64,000 nucleotides of DNA from Tetrahymena thermophila SB210. Its lineage: Eukaryota > Ciliophora > Oligohymenophorea > Hymenostomatida > Tetrahymenidae. The position numbers and the translations under genes are program-made. The DNA lies in NCBI RefSeq assembly GCF_000189635.1, contig NW_002476322.1, forward strand, positions 1 to 64,000, read 5' to 3'. Of this stretch, positions 11,267 to 25,036 are shown in pieces. Each line of letters starts with the position of its first letter. Position 1 is the first letter of the stretch. The notes under the pieces were generated by a model. It saw only the letters and a program-made list of their open reading frames with translations. It did not search any database and was not told the DNA's origin.

Positions 11267-12997
11267 TCTTACTTATACTATAACATAGTAACAATAAAAA
11301 TCTATTAAATTATTTAATTACATCTATATTAAAAAATAACTAAAAAATAGATTTCCACTGTTTGGAGCCTATTTATATAATAATATACTTTAAATTATAA
11401 AAAGTAATAATTAGTATTTATTTTAATATTATCAGTAGAGTTGAAAAATACAAAATAATTATGGTTTTTGTTAAAAAGGTTTTATTTTATATTAAAATGT
11501 CTTAAGATATAATTATTAATATTGAATTTTATATTTATTTAATTATGTTCTCAATAGTACGATTTGTTAATCCATATTTAATATCCTTACTATTTCTACA
11601 AATTAATTATTAAAACTTCTTAAAAAAAATTGTTACTTATTTTTCTTAATTTTTTTTAAACTCTTTGTAATTATTTAATTTCTCCCACTTATTTATTGAA
11701 TTATTTAATTTGACTCACCTTTCTTTATTGGAATATTTAAAATTTCTCATTTTTCTTATGAATAATTAAATTACATAATTCCCTCCCAAAAAGAAAAAAA
11801 AGAAAAGGAAAAATTCAAAATTTATATTTGATTTCTTAAAATAAAAAAACAAAAGGAAAAAACAAATTCTTAAAAAAATTATTAAAAAGAAAAAAACAAT
11901 AAAAGCAAAAATTTATTCAAATAAAAAGCAAAATGGAATATTTTATAAATTTAAATCAGAATGCTAGACAACCTGTCGCCAATGCAAATTACTTATAATT
12001 AATGCTAAAATTTTTTAATTCTACTTTAAATCATGCACGTTAAAAACGTTTACCCCTCAAGTTTTTAAATATACCAAAAAAAAAAATAGCATTATAATAA
12101 TAATAGTTTGAAAAGCGAAATGATTTAAGTTTAAATTATATTCCTCTCTCTCCAAATTTGCCAATCTTATATTAAAATATATAATTAGTATTTTTTTTAG
12201 GAGACGATAAGTAGAGATCATTCAACACTCGATTTAAGCACTATTTAAATTAAAACAAATGAATCTGAGCTTGCAAAATACAAAAATCAAATAACATAAA
12301 AAAATAAAAATAAACAAATAATAAATAATAAATAATAAATAAAAATTAAATAAATAAATAAATAAATAAAAAATAATAAATAAAATAAATTAAAAAATAA
12401 ATAAATAAATTGATAAAAAATAAACATAAAAACAAAAAATATAAAATAAAAATTAAAAATAAATAAATAAATATCTAAGCAAATATTTTTATCATAAATA
12501 ATAATAAGAATAATAATACTAACTATTTTTATGCAGAACCTATCTATCAAAAAAATTTCTATTTTTTTTCTAGATAATTTAATTTTTTTTTAAATTTTAA
12601 TTTTGATAATTTTATGGAGTTATTCTAAATATGAAAAAAATTATGTGAAAAAGTAAAAATTAGTTTGCTTGCAAAATTAATTTGTTAGATTTGAAAATTA
12701 TTTTAAGAAAATTAAATTTGACGAAATCTTTTATGACTGACAACATAAAATTTATTTTAAATTCCTCAAATAATTACTAATTCTTATAATATAAATGGAA
12801 TACAATTTTTTAAGGGTGGTATACATGATATTCACTTTTTTTTATATATGAATAAATAAAACCATGACATACCTACCTACCTACCAATCAATATGTTTAA
12901 AATACTTCTTAAATAGAGTTTTGGTGCTAGAAAATTACACTTTAAATTATGATGTAATAAATGATTTATCTTATCTTTAATGATATGCTTCAACATC
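11267..12997. other. Long AT-rich convergent intergenic region
   Basis: 1.7 kb between the 3' ends of convergent genes. It is mostly A/T homopolymer-rich and holds an (AAAT)n low-complexity block (12292-12475) and a short ACCT microsatellite (about 12868-12885). No gene is supportable; the minus-strand frame across the AAAT block is pure low-complexity translation. Confidence 0.55.
12292..12475. repeat. AAAT/AAATAAAT low-complexity block
   Basis: Almost entirely A and T with tetranucleotide AAAT periodicity, interrupted by occasional C. It is the clearest simple repeat in the first half of the window and lies 3' of the SNF5-type gene. Confidence 0.8.
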
Positions 12998-14053
12998 TCA
13001 ACGAGTTCTACGCATAAGACGTTGCTTTCTCTATTCTTCTTTCTATACCTTTCTAATATCATCTGGTTATAAGATTGAAATTTTTGGCTCCCATTGAAAA
13101 CTATCATAATCATTATCTTAAAGTACAGGACGTAAATAATTTTCTTCTGTAATTACTGTATTTCCTTAGATGTGAATTTTGGGGTCAAAGTTTGTGAAAT
13201 TTTAAGAGGATTCAATTAAAGAACGAGTAGACTTCTTGAAATTAGATGCAGTTTAGTTTATACGTCTTTCCATAATTTATTTTTAGAAGGAGAGAATCTA
13301 TTCTCTTATTTAATACGCTATTCTCTATGCAAATTCTCCACTAAGACCTAATTCATTGCACATATTAAAAGCAAATTATTCTGGAGAATTTGTGAAATCA
13401 TTAATATCCCACTCAAATCTATCTTTTAGCTATACATTTTCTATCAATATATTTAATTCAATAGTACGGATGAGCTCTCTTTCCTTAGGATCGTAGAAGC
13501 GATAGTTTTAAAGAGCTCTGCGGATTACATTAACTACTTCTTATTCTATATTAGGACTTAATCTGTTTTCTTTTGCTAAGTGATGAGCAAAGTTTTCTGG
13601 AGTAAAATATGGTTCATAATAATTCCAAATTATATTTTCTTTAAAAGTCTATCCATCCAATTCAATATCAATGCTTATAGGTATTAGATACTCATTTGGT
13701 TGGTCATTTTAAGGAATTTTATCAATATTTGGTGCCTCTAGCCATTAGTTTGCTAGCTATTAATTTATATCTAATCTTTTTAAATATTGAGAACGAATTT
13801 AATAATATTATTTTTCATCATTGTTCTATGAACGCTAGTACTTTGAATCTATCCATTTCTCAAGAGAAAGCTCTAATTCGGCATAATCATATTCAGGGTC
13901 TTAGTTTACCCACTAAATCAAACTTTCTTCATTTATATTTGCCTCCACACAAATGTCTTGATAAAATAAACCTAAGCGATTAAGTACTTCGTGTACTCTT
14001 TAGTATAATGGCTTTTTAACCATTCCACTATTATAAGTTACAGTTAAAGACAT
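12998..14053 (-). CDS. SNF5: SNF5/INI1 (SMARCB1-type) chromatin remodelling subunit
   Basis: A single exon of 351 codons runs from ATG 14053 to TGA 13000-12998. Residues about 122-255 are an unmistakable SNF5 domain with both repeats: LIPISIDIELDGQ then ENIIWNYYEP and TPENFA in the first, IELNILIENV then DRFEWDIND, SPEQFA and ELGLSGEFAQRIAY in the second. The chain ends in MRRTR, like the RMRR tail that follows the domain in animal homologues. SNF5 proteins are core scaffolding subunits of SWI/SNF nucleosome remodellers in the nucleus. The N-terminal 120 residues are Q/N-rich and not obviously conserved. Only frames using TAA/TAG as Gln give this protein. Confidence 0.97.
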
Positions 14054-15691
14054 TTTATCCTATTGATATTCTAATGATCTACTTTTATTAAAATCTATAT
14101 TTTATAATATTTTTGATGGTTGCCGCTTATAGAAGAGCTTTTAATTTATTAAATACTTTAATAAATGAGATTGTTAATTTATTTATTTATTAATTAATAG
14201 AGTTTCTTAATTAATTCTTAATGCAAAAAAATCTTAGGAATAGTTATTCCTCTATTTAATTGAAACAAACATAGCAATGTCAAAGTATTATTTTAAGCGC
14301 TTTTTAAATATTATTTAATTCTTCTTCCTCCCTCTTAAAAAAAAAAAAAATTCACAAAACTTCCTCTCATTCTCGCATTAATCCTTCAATTCCATTTTTT
14401 ATCATTTAGTTAAAGCTTATTTTTGAGCACTGTACGATTATATATTCCAACACTTTATTTCATTTTAAAAAAAACTTTCCTAATTTACTTAGAATTCAAT
14501 TAAATAAGCACAATCATTTTTTCAAGATATTGTTTAAATTTTTTTATATTAGAATTGAATTAAGTTTTATAAATTATTTAAAAATACCATTTGGATAAAG
14601 CAAATGCTATTAAAATAATAAATTTTAATTAATAAATTTTTAATCAAAATTATATTAAAATAAATTTAAATTTTTTAGTATTAATTTTAATTTGATTAAT
14701 TATTTATTTATTTAATAATTTGAATATATATTTTAAAATTTTATATTAACTCAAATAAGTAAAAATAAATAAAATATATAAATAAAATTTCTTATGATTT
14801 CAATAAATTCTTTATTTATTTTAATATACTTGTTTTAAAATAAGAATTAACATTTTTATTAATATAAAAAGTAAAAATTATAAAAATAGAAATTCAATGG
14901 ATGGATATAAATTGAGAAAAATAGAAAAAATATTTTACTAAAGTTTGAATAATTAATTTTCACTGTTAAATATCAAAATAATTTACTTGAATACAAATTT
15001 TAAAATTAAATATAAAATATAATTTTGAAAAATAAATTATTACATTTTTAATTTTTAAGCTTTATTAAAATATTTAATTAGAATAATTATTAATTTAGAT
15101 TAATTTATTTTTTTTGATAAAATACAGAGAAATATCATATCCTTGTTATAAGATTAACGAATATTTTTTATTGAATAATATTAATTTTATCAATATTTAA
15201 ATAATGGCGTTTTAAAAAAGTTGATTTTTTTATTTTTTAATAATTAATTAGTAAAATTTTCTCAATATACAGTTTAGATTTTTAAAATCAAAAATTAAAA
15301 ATTAAGTAAGCCATTAATAATTTAAACTAAACAAAATAAAAAAAAAACAAACAAAATAACATTTTGAAAACAAGTTGTTTATATTTAATTTAAGAAATTG
15401 AAAAGAAAAAAAATAATTTTCAATTTCTTGTTAATTATTTTTAAATAGTTTAACTCATTTTTAAGGTATTCTCAAATCTTCAATAATTAGAGGCAAATTT
15501 TGAATAACTTCACCATAAATCTTCTTTGAGGCTAAGAGTTAAATAATTGGTGTATTATACATAACTTTTTATATTTTTACTTTTAATTAGCTATTTTAAA
15601 TAGCTTTTTAGTATTTTTAAATGAGTTAATCTTTATCTTCCTTATCATATCTAAAGTTATTAGATAAAAATATATTATTATTTAAATAAAA
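14054..15691. other. Long, extremely AT-rich intergenic region
   Basis: 1.6 kb between the start of the SNF5-type gene and the stop of the LRR gene. 14480-15300 is close to pure A/T. Apart from a strong inverted repeat at 15392-15429, I see no structure, RNA gene or credible frame. Confidence 0.55.
15392..15429. repeat. Perfect inverted repeat (hairpin)
   Basis: Two perfect 13-bp arms (AAGAAATTGAAAA at 15392-15404 and its complement at 15417-15429) flank a 12-nt purine-rich loop. It sits about 260 bp beyond the stop codon of the LRR gene in otherwise unstructured DNA. It could shape an RNA 3' end, or be chance in AT-rich sequence. Confidence 0.5.
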
Positions 15692-17620
15692 TCAATATTA
15701 CTCAATCTTAAATTAAAGCAGTCTATCAAGTTAGGCAGCAAAGGAATGTAACAAAGCTACTCCTTTTTATGTTACTTCTTCGTTTTGCCTAATGATAATA
15801 ATATATAATTCAGATAATTAAAATAATTTTTTATTAAAATTACACAAGGTCAATTTCTAAACTACCAAGTTTTTTTATTGTTGCTAAAGATTCGCCTACA
15901 GTTCTACAGCAATTATCAGTTAGATTATTTGATGTTAGAATTAAATTTAATGTGTGAAGATTAGGTAAATTTCTCAACTCGTTTGAAAATTTTATAAAAC
16001 CTTGATCTTTTATTTGGTTATCCCTAAATTAAAAATAAAAGGAATTGAAATTCAGTCAATACATACTTCCTAAAAAATTTAAATAAATTACATTAAAAAT
16101 AAATCCAAATAACTTATATTCTGATGATCTTTAAACCCTTTTCCTAACTCATATAGTCCTTAACTACCTAGCCTATTATTTCTATATTATAATATAATTA
16201 AAATTTAAACCATTTTATTTATTTTATTGAGCTTCATACCTTAGATTTAAAAACACATGAGTTAAGTTAGGTAAAGTCTGTATCATATTAGAAAGAGCAG
16301 ATGTTCCAACTTCAGTTAAATCATTTTCCCTAATTTAAAATTAGTTAAAACTAACATTAATTATAAATTATTTACCATAGAATCATACTTAATTGGTTTA
16401 AGCATTAGATATTAGAAATGCCTTCTGCAATTTCTTCTAATCCTTCATCACCAAATTCATTTTTCCTAAAATTTTTAAGCTGAATGAATATCTTATTTAT
16501 AATTAATCATCTAAAGTTTTACAATAGGCCAAGTGTGAGGTTTTTTATTAGATTTTGTTTTTTAAAGCACTACCCAAGAAAATATGCACCTTCTACTCCA
16601 ATCTTATTTACACTATTATATGTATTAATCTATTCTTTATTTACTTGCTTTAATTATTAAATATAAAATACCCTAAAAACATAACTAGTGTTTCAACTTA
16701 GGGAGCTTTGTTGAAACCCTCTTGCAAATTGCATATACCATTTGGTCCAATTAAGTTATTCCTTTGATATTATTTTAATTATTTTTAGTTAATACAATAT
16801 ATTGTAGTTGCTATAAAATTACTATAAAAAGATAGAGAGATTAGAAAGCTAGGTATTCGATTCTAAATACTCCACCATTTTGCATCCATCATCACTAATA
16901 TTGTTATGTCTGCATTTTTTAAATTTTATTAAATCAGTAAAGACCTAAAAACTAAAATTACACCAAATCTAACTCTAAGGTTTTTAGCTTTGATAATTTT
17001 CCAATTGATTTACATATGCTCAAAATACCCTCATTTTATACATTATTCCACCAAAGGTTAATTTTTAGTGTTTCAATATTTTTTAAATTAGGGAGATATT
17101 CTGCCAAATATTTTGCTCCTTCAGCGTTTAATTCTACTCCACTAAATAATTATTGTAACAATAAACAAATTTGTTAATTCAGAAAACCTTAAACCTAACA
17201 ATCAAAAAAAATCATTACTAAAGGTTTAATACTAAAAATTTAATAGTGCTCAATTTAGAAATTGCTTCAGCAATTAATTTAACTCCTTCATCTTTCAATA
17301 TATTTTCTCTAAAATTTCAATAAATAATATTATAAAATCTTTTATATAATTTTGAGCAAAAAAATAAATTACCTTAAGTTTAACTTTAGCTTTTCTGCTT
17401 ATACAAACCCTTACAAGACTAAACACAGTTGCTCTACTTTTTCTACATTCAACTTTTTACTCCTTAATTCATATAATAGAATGATTAATTATTTCATATT
17501 TTGAAATTTGATTTACTTCAAGTTAATTTTCACAGTTTTCTGTGTAAAATATTATTTGTAATCACCAGTAGCTTTTAACAAATTCTTTGCTATTTCAAAT
17601 CTGATAATATTTTAGTCCAT
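15692..17620 (-). CDS. Leucine-rich-repeat protein (ribonuclease-inhibitor type), many introns
   Basis: ATG 17620 opens exon 1 (to 17373), which encodes a Q/K-rich N-terminus. The rest is split by many short AT-rich introns, the first at 17309-17372. Exon after exon gives the RI-type LRR pattern of LxxLxLxL..N.ixDeGa.xLa..l..l.nL, for example LNLILTSNNLTDN and GAKYLAEYLPNLKNIETLKINL. The final exon ends with TGA at 15694-15692 after a Q-rich tail. Introns fall near the same point of each repeat, so exons roughly equal repeats. Such proteins are usually cytoplasmic binding scaffolds; no catalytic domain is visible. Exact internal splice sites are not all resolved. Confidence 0.88.
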
Positions 17621-18330
17621 TTTTTAGTTTTCAGTAAGCTTCAAGTAGATATTTGTATTAAAATAATCGAAATTTAATCTCTATCTGTTAGTAAAAATAT
17701 CTAATTTAAAATAGATCTAATTTTTAATAAATAATATCTAAGATAGCAAACATCAGAAATAAAATATCTATATTTCGCAAAAATTAGTCATAAAATTAAA
17801 TTAAAAAATCTAATTTATAAATTGATTATCAATTTTAATCACTTTTTTTGTTTATTTTCTTATATTAAATGGCAAATTTCTTTAAAAATTAAATTGTAGC
17901 TTAAATGACCTCCTTTGTATATTAAGTATTTCTACTGTAAAGCTTAATAATAAGTACTATTAATTACAAAAAATAGTTTAATAGGGGAGGTGCACTTTGA
18001 TTATTATACAAAATTAAAATTTATTACGCTAAATCATTTTAGAATTGTTAGAAATTACAATATATATATTAGAAATAAAACAAATATAATTTTATGAAAA
18101 ATAGTGATAAAAAATAAATAATTTAATTAAGTATTTTATAATTTAATAGTCAATTGTGATTGATTACTGTATAAAAAGTATATAAAAAAGTAATTTATTT
18201 ACAAAATTATTTAATTGGAAATTATTTGAGTTGAAATAATGAGTTTGTATTAATAAATTATAAATAGATTTAATATTTTTATTTTATTTTTAGTTAGAAT
18301 TAATTTTTTTTAATCTAAATGTTTGCAAGG
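17621..18330. other. AT-rich intergenic region
   Basis: 710 bp between the start of the LRR gene and the 3' end of the exoribonuclease gene on the same strand. No gene or repeat seen; it must contain the LRR promoter. Confidence 0.5.
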
Positions 18331-21300
18331 TCATTCCAAAACGTGAGTAACTTTTTTATCATCTGGATCTGGAAGAGAAATTTTTACTTTATAATCGATA
18401 GGGAAAGTATCTGTGCTTGTGAGACTTACTATAATGGGAGAGAATTCCTATTTAAATTTATTTTTAAACAATTAGCAACACAAATATAAATTTGAAATTA
18501 TGTACATGGAAGTAAACAGTGTTTTCTCTAGGCATGCTTGCAGTCTTATATGTAATCATTAACTTATTACCATCTTTTTCTTTTTCTACTTTAGCTTTCA
18601 AGATATTTTTATAATCTTTGAAGTAAACAGTCTTAATTTATTAAATTAAAAAAAATTATTTTATAAAATTATTAAATAATAATCAATTACTCTTTAGGTT
18701 TCATGATCTGGTATGAAAATGGTCATGCTAGTGACACCGAAAGAAATTACCATGCCTTTTGATTAAACAGAGTGGTCTTTCAAGTAGAGACACATGAAGA
18801 TCTATTATGAGATTAATAAATATCTGTAAATAAATTAATTAAAATTAATTTGTTCTTACTTTTTAACAGTTATCTGAAACTTGTTTGGATTTGGCTTTAT
18901 TTTCATTGCACACCTCCATTATAGAAAGTAAGGAGGATTTTTCAATATATTTGACTGCATCCTATTTGTATTAAAGGATACTGTACATAACTCTGTGAAC
19001 TAATAAATCAGGATATCTTCTAATAGGAGATGTAAAGTGAGTGTAAACATCGAAGTTTAATGCAAAGTGTTTCCATTCACTGGGAGGTAATTAGTCTGCA
19101 ACAAAATAGAGAGCTTGTTCTAAAACCAAAAACATTTATTTTTTTAAAAATAATTTTTTCTCAAAAGAGAGCTTATCATCTTTTTTAATATCTTCAATCG
19201 ATTAGTTAATAGCCTGTAAGCTGGAGAAATCAATTTAATGTCCGAATTTCTTAGCAATTACATTCAGTTGCTTTTGCTTTATATCTGAAGGATAGCAATG
19301 TTAACGAAGGACAGCAAGTGATTTGCATTGTTTTACCATTTCTTTAGCTACAATTTAGTTTGCTAATAACATAAATTCTTCTACAACAAACATAGCATCC
19401 TTTCTTTCTTCAAGAGTAAAATCTACAGGCCATAATTTTTCATTGAGTTTAAATCTTTTCTTAACACTTTCAATAGATAAAACACCACCCTTAAATCTGC
19501 TTTCTCTTCTATTCATACCTAACTTAGCTAAAAGTAGAATATCATCAAACATTTTTTGTGAGTCCACTCCTTACTAAGGTATATTATGCTCAGGAAGCTC
19601 TCTTTTTGTATTAAAAAATAAAATAAATTTTTTTTATAAATTATATTATTTATTACCCTGGTGACTTAATTTTCTTCTCTATCATCATCTAAACAGTATC
19701 ATAAGAGAACTTATTACAAGATTTAATTACACTCTTTCCTATTCTAATAGGACCATCCCATAACACTTCACCATTTTCTTTCATTTAGAAAAATACTGTG
19801 AATGCTAATCTTTCAACATTAGGGTTTAAACTACATAGATTTTCACAAAGTAAACGAGGAAGCATAGGAATAACCTATATTCAATATTAAATAATTTAAT
19901 TATTAAATGAAAATATAATTATATAAGTAATTAATTAATTACTCTATGGACGAGATAAACAGAAGTAGTTCTTAATCTTGCATCATCATCTAAAGAAGTG
20001 TTAGGCTAAACAAAGTGACTAACATCTGCAATATGAACACCTATTTCGTATATATCATCGTGCAAATACTTAATGCTTAGTGCATCATCTAAATCCTTAG
20101 CATCGTGAGGATCAATAGTACATATAATTTCTATTAAATTTAAAATATTTTGATTTAAATAATATAATTTTATTTTTTATTTTTACCTTTTGTTAGATCC
20201 CATCTAATATTCTTTTCACTTTCAGGAATTACATATTCGCCATTATCATTAAGCTATTCTCTGTATTTATTTAAATATTCTTCAGTTGCTGGAGTGAAAT
20301 CTTGATTATAAACATTGAACTCCTTAAGAAGTGTATCACATTCTACTTCAATATCACCTCTCTCACCTAGACATTCACTGATTGTTGCTTATGGATAATA
20401 GCTTTCCTCGCTCCAATCTTTTAAATAATTTAAAAATTTTTAATTTATTAATATCTAAATTGAAATAATTTTATAAAAATCAAACTTTTTTTTATGAATT
20501 ATTAACTAAAATTGAATAAATTACCTTTCATTTTACCAACTACATAGGTTTTACTAATATCGATGTCATTTTCTTCAACTTAATGGTAGAACTCATCTGA
20601 GAATTCTACAGGTAACATTTTAGGTAATTTGCTGTACTTAGGAATGAACCAATATTTCTTTTTACCATTCTTTTTTTATCTATTATCTTAGACTTCTTCA
20701 AGATACCCGACAATATTGTCATTTTAGTATGGATTTTCAAATATGTAGACAATTTTAGCTACTAATTTAGATTGATCTACAGGAGGTAGATTATCTTCAG
20801 AATCAGTTTCCCAGTCTTCTTCGTTATCATCGATTTCTTCCTCTAAACTTTTGTCTAGTGATTCTTCGTTTTCATTTAGGTTATCTGCTTAAATCTTTTT
20901 CAAGTTTATATCAGAATTACCTTCAATATTTTTCAATCTACTTGAAGGATCGCCTTAAATAATCACAAAACCTACAACACTATTGTGAAGTGCTCTGTTT
21001 TAGTATATATAGGAATTTATAAATACTAAACCATCGATTTCATCACATTTTATGCGACCCAGTTATTGGTTCTTCTCATTAGCAGTATAAACACCCTAAA
21101 TAGAATAAGTATAAAATAATTGTTAAAATTGTTGATATTTCCTTTTTTAATAAAATCAAAAAAATAATATTATTCTAAATAAAACTAACAAATCCATTCA
21201 TTAAATTTAAATAATATTTTTGTAAAAATTTTATGTGCATTTTTAATGAAAGGAATCTTTTAAAACAATTGTTTTTAAAAAGGTTTATTGAGACAAGAAT

Positions 21301-22929
21301 AATCAAATATTCATTCAATAAATTTCCTTAAATCAATTTTTTTTATCAATAAGAGATTCCAAATTTGTTAAAAATATTTTTTTTATTTATTACCTTGAAT
21401 GCTTTCTTTTATTTTATAGCATCATTAATTTATTGAGAGGACCAATGTGGCTCAAAAGATTAGAATTATTTATTTTTATTTTTTTTAATTCCATTTTTGT
21501 AATTATGGTTTTTTTATTCATCTTTAGATTCTTCATCAAAGTATTCTTGGGCTTGACTTTTTTTACTCTTTGATAACTTCTTTTCTTGCTTTATATTCTT
21601 TCTGTAAGGATTAATGAGCTCATTATCAAGGAAATCTGCTAATTTATCAGATACAGAAAGTTAAACTTGATTATTTTAACTATCTGACCCGTTTTTATTT
21701 GATTGTTTACTATCCTTTTTCTAAGGATGGCCTTCTATGCACTCATTATTTTCTTCTTACAATAAGTCAGAATTTTCTTTTTTAGCTTTTCGCTTTTCAT
21801 TATGTCTCTTAACTCCTTTTGATTCATCACCATTTGAAGAACTTGAATTTTGCTTTTTATTTTTTTAAGATTCTTTTTCTGAAATTATTTCGGTGATTAG
21901 ATCTTCTTTAATTTGCTTTTTTTCTTTTTTTGTCTTGACTTCACCACTTTCTTTTAACATTTGTATCATCTCATCAAAAATATCTGCTTACTCTTTTTCG
22001 ATCACAGGTAATTTAGCCTTTTTAGATTCCTTTATTTGTTTTTTTATTTGATTTTAGGCGAGTATTTCTTCTACAGCTCTCTTCTTATCCTATTCAGTTG
22101 CACTACCTGAATAATGAGCTACCTATTTGTGTGTAAGAGCTTGCTTATCCCAACGCTCATCTCTTTTCTTTTAGCTCAATAAGGCTTTATTTCTCTCATT
22201 TTTAGGTAAAAGCATCATTTACTCATGAAGAGCTAATCTCTCCCTCAATTAGTCTGCATTTTCTGGTTGCTTGCTTGTTTTAATTATAACTTCACCATTT
22301 TTATCTCTTTTTACTTTCTTTTGCTTCTTTAATTCTGCTTTTTTATCTACTTCTTTCTACTATGTCTATGAATTGCTGTTTGCTTCTTCGACTATGAATT
22401 TTAAGAAATTAAATATTTATAAATTTAATGGAAATAATCTTATGAAATTCATAATTAATGTTTTTCTATTATTTTTACTTAAAATCTATTGCTTTTATAG
22501 CTCTTAATAGTCTTTCCAAGATTGAGAAGGTATATCCTCTAAATGTGAATCTACTTGAACACACTATTTTCCTCTTTTAAGCAAATTCTACTAATTTGCT
22601 TACTCAGTTTGCTTGTTTAAGTCATCAACTTTTTTCATCCACTAGTTTTAAATATGCTCATTGCTGTTTATGTATGAAGATGGCTTCTTATTATTAGAGG
22701 AAGAGCTATAAGTAGTTCTATTCTAATTGCTACCAAATAAAGAACAATCTGAGTTTTAACTAGAAAGACTGTTTGTATTGTCAAATCCTGCAGGCTAGCC
22801 AGAAATAAAAGAAGAGTTAGGACTCTTAGTAATAAATATCTAAGCGTACTCACTCTTCTATTAATTCTAGAACTGGTTTATAAATTGTAAGAACTAGGGC
22901 GTTTTTTGAATAATATTTTTTTAATTCAT
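18331..22929 (-). CDS. DIS3L2/SSD1-type RNase II 3'-5' exoribonuclease
   Basis: Exon 1 runs from ATG 22929 to 21394 (512 codons): a Q/S-rich then strongly Lys/Glu-rich low-complexity N-terminus. A 298-nt intron (21096-21393) joins it in phase to a cold-shock-like region ([22 protein letters not shown]). After an acidic insert the RNB catalytic domain follows: [14 protein letters not shown] (about 20083-20124), [11 protein letters not shown], then RTTSVYLV and [15 protein letters not shown]. The metal-binding aspartates are all present, so it should be active, unlike yeast SSD1. Several further small introns follow, and the last codon is at 18331-18333. No PIN domain is visible, so DIS3L2-like fits better than RRP44/DIS3. 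The family degrades RNA from the 3' end, often uridylated RNA, in the cytoplasm. Confidence 0.93.
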
Positions 22930-25036
22930 TTTTTTTAGGATGAATTAGGCTCTTTGTATTTAATTAATCATTTATTAATTAATATAAGAAATCTTCTTTG
23001 TTTATTTTGATTTATATGTGTTTTTTTATATGTAGTATAAAGGTTAATTAATGTGAATATATATCAGAAAAATTAACTATCTTTGATAAACTGTTTGTAG
23101 GTTTATTTGTTTGTTTGTTTGTTAAATAGTCAGCAATTAAATCTTTGATCTTAAAAGAAAATTTGATTTTTTATAAAATTTCTTATGCTTATAATTTCTT
23201 TTCTTGGCTTCTTTTTAATATTATTCTTAGATTGTCAATTACATTATTCTGTAATTTTATGTATCTTTCAATATAACTTTATTTCATCTATCAGTATTTC
23301 ATTTTTAAAATGCATATCATATTTATAAAATATGTCCTACTTGCTATAGCTAGCTAACAAAAGAAATGGCTTTCAAGTAAACTTAGTGAACTGCTCAATA
23401 TCTTTTTATGTCTACTTAATAGTTTTTTTCTGCTTGCAATTTATTTCCTTTTCTCCTGAAATTAATTAATTTTCCTTTAAATTCATTTCTTTTAATTTAT
23501 AATAATATATTCTTCCAATATATTTTTCTTCATCAAAATAAATTTATGTTTTTATTCACTTAGTATAGCAAAAATTTTCAGGCATTAAAATAATTTTGAT
23601 ACCTAATGATTTTCAAAAATAATAAAATATTTATTGAATTATATGTTTTAGTAGATTAAATTTTAAAATTTATGCAAATTATATTTCAAATGATAAAAGA
23701 ATTTATTATACATAATATAACATAATAAAATTTACTAAAATTTATAATAATTCTTTTTTAGATTATAAGTTTCTATTTTAATATTATGCTATCTCACTAG
23801 ATAATAATTTTGTATATCAAATTTTTTCTCTATTTTTCAAAAAAGTTTCTTTATTGATTTTTTCAAAGGATAATATAATATAAAATATAATATTTAATTT
23901 AATTAATAATTTAATATTCTCTTATTTAAGATTTTATGAATGTTATATAATAAAATCTTTGAAAACACCAGTAGCAAAAAATACAAGAAAGAAATGACAC
24001 AATATAAATTTTCCTGATGATATTTAAACACTTTATCAGATAATAATATAAAATAATAATTTTTAAATCCACAGTTTTAAAATACATTTAAATAATTAAA
24101 AAAAATGTTTATTTTTATTATTAGACATTATAAATTGCTAATTGTAAAAATAAAATCTTCTTTTATGATTTTTAAATTTAAATAATAAATTTAAAATATA
24201 AAATTTAATTTTGTTTAGCATAACAGTATATCCAAATATATTAAATAAATATTTTTAAGCTATATTTTTATCAAATTTCATATACCAAACATAATTTTAT
24301 TTTTGTTTTGTTGTCTTTTTTTGAAGTAGTAATTAACTTAAAGTAGTAAAAAATAAACTTTATCTTATTTAGAAATATTATGTAATTTTTTCTTTTTGAG
24401 ACAAACTCAGAAAAAATTTTCCTTTCAAACTTGGTTCTTTTTCAAAATTTCAAAGCTAGGTCTAAAAATGTTTTGTCTTTATATATAAAGAATTTACATT
24501 ATTTTATTAATTAATTTACTCTTCTATAATTTAGCCTGTTTTTGTTAAATTGATTTTATATTTATTTAAATAAATTTAATTAAAAAAATCCATTTAATTA
24601 TTTGCCTCTTAAATAACCATAAAACAATAAAAAATCATATTATATGTCCATTTCAAAATATTAAATTAATTTCAAGAATTTAAAAAAATATTTACTATTT
24701 TTAAAAATAAAGATCACCTATTTACTAACATATTAGGATAAAATAATATCTTTAAAGTTGTAAATAATAAATTTTTGTAATAAAAATATAAAGTTTATTC
24801 AAAAATAAACAAAATATTATTAATAAAAAAAACTATTGGTTATCAAATCATACTTAAAAGCATAATTTGATATTTAAAGATTTTTGAATATTAATTCAGT
24901 TAGTAAACATTTTTTTACTACAATTTAAGAATACAAAATAAATACTAACAAAAATAATTGAAATTAAATTAAATTTAAAAATAATTTTAATTCAATTTTA
25001 GCATTTTTCAATAATAATTGCATGTTTATCAAATTC
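22930..25036. other. Long AT-rich intergenic region
   Basis: 2.1 kb. A patch at 23150-23470 is less AT-rich and has a minus-strand frame interrupted by several TGAs; I could not make a convincing gene of it. The remainder (23480-25030) is very AT-rich with nothing recognisable. A GTTT microsatellite lies at about 23105-23125. Confidence 0.45.

Noticed and set aside
12287..12550. 87-residue Phe/Ile/Tyr-rich minus-strand frame
   Set aside because: Pure translation of an AAAT low-complexity block.
12877..13113. 78-residue minus-strand frame under the standard code
   Set aside because: It overlaps the 3' end of the SNF5-type gene in a different frame; the SNF5 frame is the real one.
23150..23500. 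Minus-strand frame with several in-frame TGA codons that reads smoothly if TGA were Trp or selenocysteine
   Set aside because: About two TGAs are expected by chance in this many codons, there is no family resemblance and no SECIS-like hairpin seen. TGA is a normal stop in every gene here.
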